The position numbers were made by a program, and so were the translations under genes. From an uncultured Pelagibacteraceae bacterium (GTDB taxonomy: Bacteria; Pseudomonadota; Alphaproteobacteria; Pelagibacterales; Pelagibacteraceae), in contig CACLWL010000002.1 in the NCBI GenBank assembly GCA_902610655.1, positions 50,499 through 114,498 on the forward strand: 64,000 bases of DNA, read 5' to 3'. This document shows, piece by piece, positions 55,691 to 64,000 of this stretch. Position 1 is the stretch's first letter. The number at the start of each line of letters is the position of its first letter. The notes beneath the pieces were generated by a model. The model saw nothing but the letters and a program-made list of their open reading frames with translations. It was not told where the DNA came from and did not search any database.

Positions 55691-56599
55691 CTAAACTCTC
55701 CTAATAATTTTTTCTCCAAACAAACCTTCAGGCCTATATAATAAAAAGAATATTGCTAATACATATGGAGCCCAGCCTTCAATTGCTCCTCCAAAGAATG
55801 GTCCTATATAAACCTCTAATACTTTTTCCGTTGCCCCTATAATTAGACCTCCTATAATTGCTCCAGGGATAGAAGAAAATCCTCCTATAATTAAAACTGG
55901 TAAAGCTTTTAATGCTAAATCAACTAGAGCAAATTGAACACCTGCTCTCGCACCCCACATACACCCAGCTACTAAAGCTACAACGCCAGCCGCTGACCAA
56001 ACTAATAACATTATGTGCTTTAATGGAATTCCAATAGAGCTGGCTGCTCCTGCATCATCTGCAACAGCTCTTAGACCAAGGCCAATTTTTGTAAATTTAA
56101 ACAAAAGAGACAAGCCGATAATCATTAGGGCTGCCACTAGTCCTGCGAAAATATCAAGAGCACTTATGAATAGCTTTAAATTGTCAGCGATCCATGGCAC
56201 TGGAAAGTCTCCTATGCCCAAATCAAGCCTTCTTACTTCAACTCCCCACGCTGCTTGTGCAAGTCCTTCAAGAACGTAACCTAGTCCGATTGTTGCCATT
56301 AAGACTGTATCTTCACTAGCATTCATCAAAGGTCTTAAAACTAGTCTTTCTGTGCAAAGACCCACAACTACCATCAAAAGAGCTGCCAAAATAAATGCAA
56401 GTACAAAAGGGATGTTAAAATCTTGCATGAATCCACAAAAAGCAAGCACTGAGAAAAAAACCATAGCTCCTTGTGAAAAGTTAAACGTAGCCGAAGCTTT
56501 AAAAATTAGAACGAATCCTAAAGCTACTAATGAGTACATTGTTCCAGCAAGCAAACCACCAACCAAAACTTCCATAAAAAATAATAATTCTTCAACCAT
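55691..56599 (-). CDS. livH: Branched-chain/amide ABC permease LivH type
   Basis: FNFSQGAMVFFSVLAF, GLGLRAVADD, GGFSSIPGAIIGGLIIG. Confidence 0.9.
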   Translation of the reverse strand: MVEELLFFMEVLVGGLLAGTMYSLVALGFVLIFKASATFNFSQGAMVFFSVLAFCGFMQDFNIPFVLAFILAALLMVVVGLCTERLVLRPLMNASEDTVLMATIGLGYVLEGLAQAAWGVEVRRLDLGIGDFPVPWIADNLKLFISALDIFAGLVAALMIIGLSLLFKFTKIGLGLRAVADDAGAASSIGIPLKHIMLLVWSAAGVVALVAGCMWGARAGVQFALVDLALKALPVLIIGGFSSIPGAIIGGLIIGATEKVLEVYIGPFFGGAIEGWAPYVLAIFFLLYRPEGLFGEKIIRRV

Positions 56600-56608
56600 A
56601 TAATTATC

Positions 56609-57403
56609 CTAGTGTGCCACTCCTAAATAAGCGTCTATTACTTTTTGATTTGCCATTATTTCATCTGGAGTTCCATCTCCAATAACCTTACCGTAATCAA
56701 GTACCACAACTCTATCTGAGATATCCATCACTACTCCCATATCATGCTCAATTAAAACCATTGTGGTACCAAGTTCATCATTTACCTTTAAAATAAATCT
56801 ACACATATCTCTTTTTTCTTCGACATTCATTCCAGCCATTGGCTCATCCAATAAAATTATTGAAGAGTCAGTTGCAAGAGCCCGACCTAATTCAACTTTT
56901 TTTTGCAATCCATAGGGCAGTTTTCCCACAGGCGTGTCTTTAATATCTTCAATCTCTAAAAAACTAATTATCTCCTCAGATCTATCTCTGTTTATTTTTT
57001 CCTCTTTTTTTACTTTGGGTAGTTGTAAAGCAACCTCAAGAAAATTTGTTTTTGTGTGTAGTTTTCGACCAACTAAGATATTATCCAATACTGACATTCT
57101 TTTAAAAAGAGCTAAGTTTTGAAATGTTCTTGAAAGACCCATTTGAGCCATAATATTTGGAGTTATATTGGGTATTTCTTTACCCATAAAAGAAACAGTT
57201 CCTTGTTGAGGTTTATAAATTCCATTAATACAATTTAACATTGAGCTTTTTCCTGCTCCATTAGGTCCAATTATTGCTCTGACCTCATGCTCAAGAACAT
57301 TAAATGAAGTATCAGTAATAGCTTTAACACCTCCAAAAGAGAGTGAAATATTATTTACCTCTAAAATTGGTTCACCTATTTTAAATTTTCTTTCGTATGC
57401 CAT
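56609..57403 (-). CDS. livG: ABC ATPase LivG type
   Basis: GPNGAGKSSMLNCI, SRTFQNLALF, LLDEPMAGMN. Confidence 0.92.
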   Translation of the reverse strand: MAYERKFKIGEPILEVNNISLSFGGVKAITDTSFNVLEHEVRAIIGPNGAGKSSMLNCINGIYKPQQGTVSFMGKEIPNITPNIMAQMGLSRTFQNLALFKRMSVLDNILVGRKLHTKTNFLEVALQLPKVKKEEKINRDRSEEIISFLEIEDIKDTPVGKLPYGLQKKVELGRALATDSSIILLDEPMAGMNVEEKRDMCRFILKVNDELGTTMVLIEHDMGVVMDISDRVVVLDYGKVIGDGTPDEIMANQKVIDAYLGVAH

Positions 57404-57405
57404 CT

Positions 57406-58221
57406 TTAATTACTTTTTTTGTTTAAACTTTCTTCTTTAAGAACATCTCTAAAATTTTTTCTACCTTTCTTCGAAATACCTAAATATAGCTCTTTTACTT
57501 GTTCATTGCTTAATAAGCTTTCTGCGGTTCCATCTAACATAACTTTTCCTGTCTCAATGATGTAGCCGTAATCTGAATTTTTTAGTGCTACGTTAGTATT
57601 TTGTTCAGCAAGTAAAATACTTACACCTTCTTTTTGATTCAATTCTTTTACAATATTAAAGATCTCAGCAACTAACTGAGGTGCAAGACCCATTGTTGGC
57701 TCATCCAATAATAGCATTTTAGGTTTAGCCATCATTGCTCTTGCAACTGCTATCATTTGTTGCTCTCCACCCGATGTAAATGCTGCTTGACTTTTTCTTC
57801 TTTCTTTAAGTCTTATAAAATAAGTATAAATTTTCTCTAGTTCCTGATTAATATCACCTTTAGATAGTTTTCTTGAATATGCTCCTGAAATTATATTTTC
57901 TTCAACAGTCAGGTGTCCAAAACATCTTCTGCCCTCTAAAACTTGCACCATTCCAAGATTGACCATTTGAGAAGGGGTTTGTTTTTCTACTGAATTCCCA
58001 TCATAATCAATTGAACCTTTTGTGACCTTACCTCTCTCTGAAGCCAGCATAGTCGAAACTGCTTTTAATGTGGTACTTTTACCTGCTCCGTTTGCTCCTA
58101 ATAATGCTACTACTTTTCCTTTGGGAACTTTTAAAGATACATCGTGTAAAGCTAAAATAACATTGTCATATCTGACTTCTATATTCTTTATGTCTAGAAT
58201 ATTTGTTGGACTGTTACTCAT
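57406..58221 (-). CDS. livF: ABC ATPase LivF type
   Basis: GANGAGKSTTLKAVS, LLDEPTMGLAPQLV, LAEQN. Confidence 0.92.
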   Translation of the reverse strand: MSNSPTNILDIKNIEVRYDNVILALHDVSLKVPKGKVVALLGANGAGKSTTLKAVSTMLASERGKVTKGSIDYDGNSVEKQTPSQMVNLGMVQVLEGRRCFGHLTVEENIISGAYSRKLSKGDINQELEKIYTYFIRLKERRKSQAAFTSGGEQQMIAVARAMMAKPKMLLLDEPTMGLAPQLVAEIFNIVKELNQKEGVSILLAEQNTNVALKNSDYGYIIETGKVMLDGTAESLLSNEQVKELYLGISKKGRKNFRDVLKEESLNKKSN

Positions 58222-58259
58222 TAAGCTTTCTTTTATATTAAATTAAATTTTATTTAAAG

Positions 58260-58295
58260 GGGGAGTTTAAAATAATACAATTATTTAAACTCCCC
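58260..58295 (-). terminator. Stem-loop between livK-type SBP and livF
   Basis: GGGGAGTTTAAA / TTTAAACTCCCC 12-bp stem; T/A-rich downstream on minus strand. Confidence 0.75.
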
Positions 58296-58327
58296 ATTAG
58301 ATTAGTATTAATTTATCTCTAAATTAA

Positions 58328-59665
58328 TTAACCACATTTTTTTGGTGTAATGTTGTTCTCTTTAGCAAACTTAGCTGCAGAGTCTTCAACAAGACCTCTA
58401 ATAAACGCAGGGTCACCTGGAGCTTCCCAACCAGTTACTTGATTGAATTTAGTTCCATCCCACTGCATTACAGCAAATTTACCAGCACCTTCATGGTTTT
58501 CACATGAAATAGCGAATGGAGCTAACATTCCATCAATACCTAACTCTTTCATTCTTGCTTCATTCATGTTGATAGCTTCGTAACCATCTCTAAACTCAGC
58601 ACCAGTAACTGCCTTACCAACTTTGTTGTGCATTTTTTGAGCATTTCTTAAGCCCTCAATCCACATTACAGCAGCACCTAGTCCTCTGTTCCAGTAAACT
58701 GAACCAATCCTATTTGGATCAGCTAAGTTACCTTTTCCACTACCATATACTTTATCTTTGATGTTTTTAACTAATGGATATTCTCCTGGTAAAGCATTAG
58801 CAACAGCATAAGTTCCCTTAGCTGCATCACCTGCTGGATACATATCCTCTTCGGCAGCACCGAATGTTACATACATCATTCTATCTCTTGGAAAATTAAT
58901 TCTAGCAGCATTAGTCATTGCTGTTGAATTCATTCCAGAACCCGCTCCCCAGAAAGTAACCCAATCAGGTTTTTCTTTTCTGATTTGCAGCCATTGAGAT
59001 TGTTGTTCCAGACCTGGAGGTGGAATTGATATTTCAATTAACTCAACTCCCCAGTCTTTACAAATTTTTCTCATTGCTGGAAGTGGTTCACGACCATAAG
59101 CAGAGTCAATATGAAGGTGAACAATTTTCTTGCCCTTCATTTTATCAATTCCACCCTCTATCTGAGCCATAAATTTTAATTTTACTGCTATCTGTGACCA
59201 GTAATGACTTGCAGCATTAAATACCCAAGGCCAAACTCTTCCATCAGCACCATCAGTTCTTCCATAACCATATTGAGCTAAAACAACATTGTCTTTCGCC
59301 ATTCGGTTAATAACTGCGTATGCTCCTGGTGTTCCTAGAGTATCAAAGACCACAATTCTTTGACCATCTTTTTCTAATAACCTTTGATAACACTCAACTG
59401 TTTTCACCGCGTTATACTCAGTTTCACATTCTTGCCAAGTAAGCATTACTCCATTCACGCCACCTGTCATATTGACATAGTTCAAGTAATCAATTTGTGC
59501 GCCGTAGTATCCAGTACCCATCGCTGAGTAAGGTCCAACACGGCTACTTGCTATCGGAAAGTATTGTGTTTCAGCACTAAATACATTCTGAGGTAAAGCG
59601 AGTGAAAATAAAGCAACAACTACTGTTAAAGTAGATGTTAACTTTTTAAAGATTTTTGCTAACAT
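58328..59665 (-). CDS. Branched-chain amino acid/amide-type ABC substrate-binding protein
   Basis: Signal peptide; periplasmic-binding type 1 fold features; upstream of livFGHM. Confidence 0.88.
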   Translation of the reverse strand: MLAKIFKKLTSTLTVVVALFSLALPQNVFSAETQYFPIASSRVGPYSAMGTGYYGAQIDYLNYVNMTGGVNGVMLTWQECETEYNAVKTVECYQRLLEKDGQRIVVFDTLGTPGAYAVINRMAKDNVVLAQYGYGRTDGADGRVWPWVFNAASHYWSQIAVKLKFMAQIEGGIDKMKGKKIVHLHIDSAYGREPLPAMRKICKDWGVELIEISIPPPGLEQQSQWLQIRKEKPDWVTFWGAGSGMNSTAMTNAARINFPRDRMMYVTFGAAEEDMYPAGDAAKGTYAVANALPGEYPLVKNIKDKVYGSGKGNLADPNRIGSVYWNRGLGAAVMWIEGLRNAQKMHNKVGKAVTGAEFRDGYEAINMNEARMKELGIDGMLAPFAISCENHEGAGKFAVMQWDGTKFNQVTGWEAPGDPAFIRGLVEDSAAKFAKENNITPKKCG

Positions 59666-59747
59666 TTTTCCCCCTTATTTTTTTTACGTTATATTAATTA
59701 TTCTCAATATAGACTATTTAACTACATAGAATAATTTTCTGCAAATA

Positions 59748-59766
59748 GTTATTGATTATCATTATC
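59748..59766. promoter_or_regulatory. Fur-box-like site (minus strand GATAATGATAATCAATAAC)
   Basis: 17/19 match by eye to consensus GATAATGATAATCATTATC; in divergent intergenic region. Confidence 0.4.
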
Positions 59767-59802
59767 AAATATCAATAATATTTTTAAAAAAATCAACTTA
59801 TG

Positions 59803-59827
59803 ATTGTAAAGTTTTTATTTTTACAAT
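59803..59827. promoter_or_regulatory. Inverted repeat ATTGTAAA-9 nt-TTTACAAT
   Basis: Perfect 8-bp arms upstream of the GATase-gshA-gshB operon. Confidence 0.35.
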
Positions 59828-59889
59828 ATTTTGATTGTTTGTAATTAAATAAATTATTACACCTTTAGTGCAATCGAAAATCCCAAATT

Positions 59890-60678
59890 ATGAAAAAAAT
59901 TCTCATTGTTGAAGGAAATTTAAAAGAAGAAAATCAACAATTTACAAACGCATGCATACAAACACACACAGAAAGCCTCAAAGATAGCATTGCTTATTTT
60001 ACTAAAAATTTAGAGATTGATGTAGCAAATCCTTCATCGGATCCAAAGATTTTTGAAAATATAAAAAATTTAAATGAATATGATGGACTTATTTGGGGTG
60101 GGAGTAGCTTAAATATTTATAATGATACAATTGAAATAAGAAGACAGATTGATTTTATGAAAGAGTCACAAAAAAAAATAAAAAAAATTCTTGCAATTTG
60201 CTGGGGAATGCAGGTTGCAGTTACTGCTGCAGGAGGTGAAGTAAAAAAATGTCAAAAGGGAACGCATAGAGGTATTGCACATGAAATTCAAATAAATGAT
60301 AATGGTTTAAAACATCCTCTATATAAAGATAAAAAAAATAATTTTAATACGCCAGCATTTAATTTTGATGAAGTTTCTAAAATTCCTGACAATGCTATAC
60401 TTTTATCGTCCAACAAAATTAACAATGTACAAGGACTAAATTTTAAAATTGGTGAGTGTGATATTTGGGGAATACAATACCATCCAGAAATATCATACAA
60501 CAAAATGGTCAGATTAATTCATTTTAGAACAGAAAGATTAATTGAGAAAAAAGCTTTTGAGGATCAAAAAGAAATTGATGATCATGTTCAAATGATTGAA
60601 AAAGAAAACCAAGTATCAAATAAAGATTTAAGAATGATGGAATTAAGAAATTGGATAAAATATTTAAATGAAAATTAA
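59890..60678 (+). CDS. Class I glutamine amidotransferase-like protein
   Basis: ILAICWGMQVAV nucleophile elbow and GIQYHPE His-Glu pair. Confidence 0.85.
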   Translation: MKKILIVEGNLKEENQQFTNACIQTHTESLKDSIAYFTKNLEIDVANPSSDPKIFENIKNLNEYDGLIWGGSSLNIYNDTIEIRRQIDFMKESQKKIKKILAICWGMQVAVTAAGGEVKKCQKGTHRGIAHEIQINDNGLKHPLYKDKKNNFNTPAFNFDEVSKIPDNAILLSSNKINNVQGLNFKIGECDIWGIQYHPEISYNKMVRLIHFRTERLIEKKAFEDQKEIDDHVQMIEKENQVSNKDLRMMELRNWIKYLNEN

Positions 60679-61912
60679 ATCTAAAGAACAAATTATAGAA
60701 CACTTTACTTCAGGAAATAAGAACAACCAATTTATTGGTGTTGAAAACGAAAAATTTTTATTTAAAAAACAAAATAACTCAAGGGCAGAGTATTCTGATT
60801 TACTGAAAGTTTTTAATATTTTTATTCAAAAGTTTAATTGGCAAGCAATTAAAGAAGATGAGAATACGATAGGCCTAAAAAAAAATGGAAAAACAATTAC
60901 TCTTGAGCCAGGAAATCAAATCGAATTATCAGGTAGTCAATTATCTAATATTCATGAGGTATGTTCAGAGTCATACGAGTTTCAAGAAAAATTAAATTTT
61001 GCCTGTGAAGACATAGGTTTAACAACCTTATCAGTAGGCTATGATCCGTTTTCAAATATTAATAAAATTCCTAATAACCCAAAAAAAAGATACAAGATAA
61101 TGACCAAAGAGATGCCTAAAAATGGGCCTTTGAGTCTTGAAATGATGTACTTAACAGCTGGTACGCAGATAAACATTGACTACCAGAATGAAAAAGATTT
61201 CAAAAAAAAATTTAAAGTTGCATCTTATTTGACACCACTAAGTATTGCTCTATTTTCGAATTCAGCAATCAAAGAAAATAAATTTAGTGGATATCTATCT
61301 TATCGCTCGAATGTTTGGCAAAAAACTTCAAGAGCAGGATTGCCGGAAGTTTTTTTAGATGAAATGTCTTTTGAAAAATATGCAGATTTTATTTTAGACT
61401 ATCCATTATTGTTTTTACAAAAAAATAATGACTATCAATTTCCAGATGGAAAAACATATTCAGATCTAATTAAACAAGATGAAGCTGATAAAAAAAATCT
61501 CGAATTACATTTATCTACAATTTTTACTGAAGTCAGACTTAAAAGTTATATAGAAGTCAGATCTTTGGATGCGTGTGAGTGGGATTGTCATTGTGCTGGC
61601 CCAGCTTTTTTTATTGGACTGCTTTATGGAAATTTAGATGAAACATATGAGATTATAAAAAAGTGGAGCAAAAATAATATTTTAGATGCATATTTTAATA
61701 GTCCATCAAAGGGTTTTAATACTGAAATAGAAGGAAAAAATATTTTATATTGGTCGGATATTTTTACAAAATTATCAAAAGAAGGATTGAAAAGAAGAAA
61801 TCAATTAAACTCAAAAAAAAGTAATGAAACAATATATTTAAAAAATATTGATAAGATGATTATAAAAAAAAGTACAAAAGCAGAAGATTCGATTAAAAAT
61901 TTAACAAAATGA
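60668..61912 (+). CDS. gshA: Glutamate-cysteine ligase (plant/alphaproteobacterial type)
   Basis: GVENEKFLF, TITLEPGNQIELSGSQLSNIHEV, LEMMYLTAGTQINIDY, SYIEVRSLDA. Confidence 0.88.
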   Translation: MKIKSKEQIIEHFTSGNKNNQFIGVENEKFLFKKQNNSRAEYSDLLKVFNIFIQKFNWQAIKEDENTIGLKKNGKTITLEPGNQIELSGSQLSNIHEVCSESYEFQEKLNFACEDIGLTTLSVGYDPFSNINKIPNNPKKRYKIMTKEMPKNGPLSLEMMYLTAGTQINIDYQNEKDFKKKFKVASYLTPLSIALFSNSAIKENKFSGYLSYRSNVWQKTSRAGLPEVFLDEMSFEKYADFILDYPLLFLQKNNDYQFPDGKTYSDLIKQDEADKKNLELHLSTIFTEVRLKSYIEVRSLDACEWDCHCAGPAFFIGLLYGNLDETYEIIKKWSKNNILDAYFNSPSKGFNTEIEGKNILYWSDIFTKLSKEGLKRRNQLNSKKSNETIYLKNIDKMIIKKSTKAEDSIKNLTK

Positions 61913-62835
61913 AGAAAATTATAGCTATACAATCTGACGATTTAAAAAAAATCAATCCAACAACTGATACTTCTTTACAATTAGCAATTGAGGCTCAAAA
62001 AAGAGGTTATAAAATATTTTGGTATGAGCCTAATAATTTAAGTATAGTAAATTTAAAACTGAAAGCCAAAGGTTCGTTTGTTAAATTCTACGAAACTAAA
62101 AACAATTTTTATAAAATTAACAAAAAAACGAAGTTTGATATTTCAAAAGCTATTTTTATTTTAATTAGACAAAACCCTCCATTTAATATGAATTATATTA
62201 ACTCAACGTATTTCCTCGATAATATCGATCAAAAAAAAGTCGTTAATAACCCTTCAGCTATAAGAAATGTATCTGAAAAATTTTATTCTTCTAGATTTTT
62301 AAGATTTATGCCTCCAACAATTTTTACAAATAGTATTAACGATATACATAAACATTATAAAAAATATAAGAAAATTGTTTTAAAACCTTTAGATGGTTAT
62401 GCTGGAAAAAATATTATTTTTCTAACTAATAAATTTTCAAAATCAAAAGTTTCTTTATTCCTCAAAAAATATAATTATCTGATGGTTCAAAAATATTTAG
62501 AAAAGGTCAAATTTGGGGATAAAAGGGTATTTATTATTAATGGAAGAGTCAAAGGTGCCATAAGAAGAATTCCAAAAACAGGTTCCAATTTATCAAATAT
62601 TTCACAAGGTGGAACAGCTTTCAAAACCAATTTAAATAAAAAAGAATTAAAAATTTCTTCATTAATTGGAAAAAGTCTATTAAAGAATAAAATTTATTTT
62701 GCAGGAATAGATTTAATAGATGGTTACCTTATAGGCGATATAAATGTTACATCACCTACGGGGTTACCTCAGTTTAAAGATCTTACAGGAAAAAATTTAG
62801 CAAAAGATTTTTGGAATGGATTAAGTTTAAAATAA
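61909..62835 (+). CDS. gshB: Glutathione synthase (GshB-like ATP-grasp)
   Basis: [57 protein letters not shown]; overlaps gshA by 4 nt. Confidence 0.88.
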   Translation: MKKIIAIQSDDLKKINPTTDTSLQLAIEAQKRGYKIFWYEPNNLSIVNLKLKAKGSFVKFYETKNNFYKINKKTKFDISKAIFILIRQNPPFNMNYINSTYFLDNIDQKKVVNNPSAIRNVSEKFYSSRFLRFMPPTIFTNSINDIHKHYKKYKKIVLKPLDGYAGKNIIFLTNKFSKSKVSLFLKKYNYLMVQKYLEKVKFGDKRVFIINGRVKGAIRRIPKTGSNLSNISQGGTAFKTNLNKKELKISSLIGKSLLKNKIYFAGIDLIDGYLIGDINVTSPTGLPQFKDLTGKNLAKDFWNGLSLK

Positions 62836-64000
62836 TCCTTCGATATCACCTTTTTTATTTAATCTTATTTTATCAGCTGCAGGGACTCTTGGTAAACCAG
62901 GCATAGTCATAATTGATCCACATACAACAACAATAAATTCAGCTCCGGATGATAACCTTACTTCCCTAATAGAGATTTCGTGACCTGAAGGCGCACCTTT
63001 TAATTTTGGATCTACTGAAAAACTATACTGCGTTTTAGCAATACAAACAGGTAATTTTCCATATCCGTTATTCTCAAAAATTTTCAACTGTTTTTTGACA
63101 TTATCGTCTGCTGTAATTAAGCTTGCTTTATATATCTCCTTAGCAACTGTCTCAACTTTACTCCATAAAGATTGATCATCTTTGTATAAAAATTTAAAAT
63201 TTTTCTTTTTTGAGTTTTTACATATTTTAATAACTTTTTTTGCAAGATCTTTTGCACCTTTTCCACCATCTGCCCAGTGAGTAGATTCACTTACTTCAAC
63301 CTTTAGACTTTTACAAAAGTCTTTGATAGCAGAAATTTCCTTTTTTGTATCAAGTATAAAACTATTAATGGCAACTATAGGAGTTAAACTAAATTTTTTG
63401 ATATTATTTATATGTCTTTCTAAATTCACCAATCCTTTTTTGAGTGCATCAACATTTTCATTTTTTAAGTTTGCCTTTTCTACACCACCATGCATTTTTA
63501 GTGCTCTTATTGTTGCAACAATTACAACACAACTCGGTTTTATATTTGATTTTCTACATTTAATATTTAAGAATTTTTCGGCACCAAGGTCAGCGCCAAA
63601 CCCAGCTTCTGTTACAACAAAGTCAGCAAGTTTTAAAGCAGATTTAGTCGCAATAACAGAATTACATCCATGTGCAATGTTTGCAAAAGGACCTCCATGA
63701 ATTAATGCTGGATTATTTTCTAATGTTTGAGTTACATTCGGTCTTATTGCTTCTTTAAGAAGAACGGTCATTGGTCCTTGAGCATTTAAATCTCTAGCAT
63801 AAATCGGCTTACCATTTTTATTATACGCGATTGTTATATTTCCAATTCTTTTTTCTAAATCTTTCAAATCATTTGATAAGCAGAAAATTGCCATTACCTC
63901 AGAAGCAACCGTAATATCAAATCCATCTTCTCTTGGAAAATCTTTTGCAACTCCTTTGGTATTGATATTTATAAATCTAAGCGCTCTATCATTCATATCC
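62827..64000 (-). CDS. fhs: Formate-tetrahydrofolate ligase, C-terminal part (truncated by window edge)
   Basis: [55 protein letters not shown]-terminal [13 protein letters not shown]; known family length exceeds the visible part. Confidence 0.92.
   Translation of the reverse strand, partial: DMNDRALRFININTKGVAKDFPREDGFDITVASEVMAIFCLSNDLKDLEKRIGNITIAYNKNGKPIYARDLNAQGPMTVLLKEAIRPNVTQTLENNPALIHGGPFANIAHGCNSVIATKSALKLADFVVTEAGFGADLGAEKFLNIKCRKSNIKPSCVVIVATIRALKMHGGVEKANLKNENVDALKKGLVNLERHINNIKKFSLTPIVAINSFILDTKKEISAIKDFCKSLKVEVSESTHWADGGKGAKDLAKKVIKICKNSKKKNFKFLYKDDQSLWSKVETVAKEIYKASLITADDNVKKQLKIFENNGYGKLPVCIAKTQYSFSVDPKLKGAPSGHEISIREVRLSSGAEFIVVVCGSIMTMPGLPRVPAADKIRLNKKGDIEGLF

Noticed and set aside
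56013-56603. Two plus-strand ORFs antisense to livH
   Set aside because: Overlap a clear permease gene on the other strand; no coding evidence.
1-64000. CRISPR arrays, tRNA/rRNA genes, insertion sequences, prophage
   Set aside because: No regularly spaced direct repeats outside tpsA coding repeats, no cloverleaf-like GC-richer intergenic segment, no transposase/integrase or phage structural genes recognised.

Overview
AT-rich, tightly packed bacterial chromosome segment with short intergenic gaps, many 1-30 nt gene overlaps and no tRNA, rRNA, CRISPR or transposase recognised. The gene content (Amt, GS-III and GlxBCD/MgsABC-like cluster, betaine ABC operon, GcvT paralogs) is consistent with a streamlined marine alphaproteobacterium of SAR11/Pelagibacterales type; this is inference. 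Main blocks: (1) alpha-hydroxyacid oxidase, S51 peptidase and a GcvT paralog; (2) a dipeptide/oligopeptide ABC operon with a fused DppD-DppF ATPase; (3) a HAD-ECH beta-oxidation protein; (4) a two-partner secretion operon: a ~2007-aa TpsA exoprotein carrying two lectin-like inserts and 68-aa beta-strand repeats, then TpsB, then an IalB-family protein, all with overlapping reading frames; (5) housekeeping and catabolic genes (agmatinase, ALDH, ArgE, AcnA, BamB-like, YjbQ); (6) a nitrogen/methylated-amine cluster (two GS-III paralogs, GlxBCD/MgsABC-like proteins, Amt, two single-TM microproteins, a sarcosine-oxidase-like FAD enzyme and a DUF1989-GcvT fusion); (7) a glycine-betaine type ABC operon with a fused double permease and two inserted non-ABC genes, followed by glpK, gpsA and Fe-ADH; (8) a liv branched-chain/amide ABC operon; (9) a GATase-gshA-gshB operon with a Fur-box-like site upstream; (10) a partial formate-THF ligase at the right edge. 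Best candidates for something undescribed: the TpsA/TpsB/IalB operon, a stem-loop after the substrate-binding-protein gene in all three ABC operons, and the Amt-linked microproteins.
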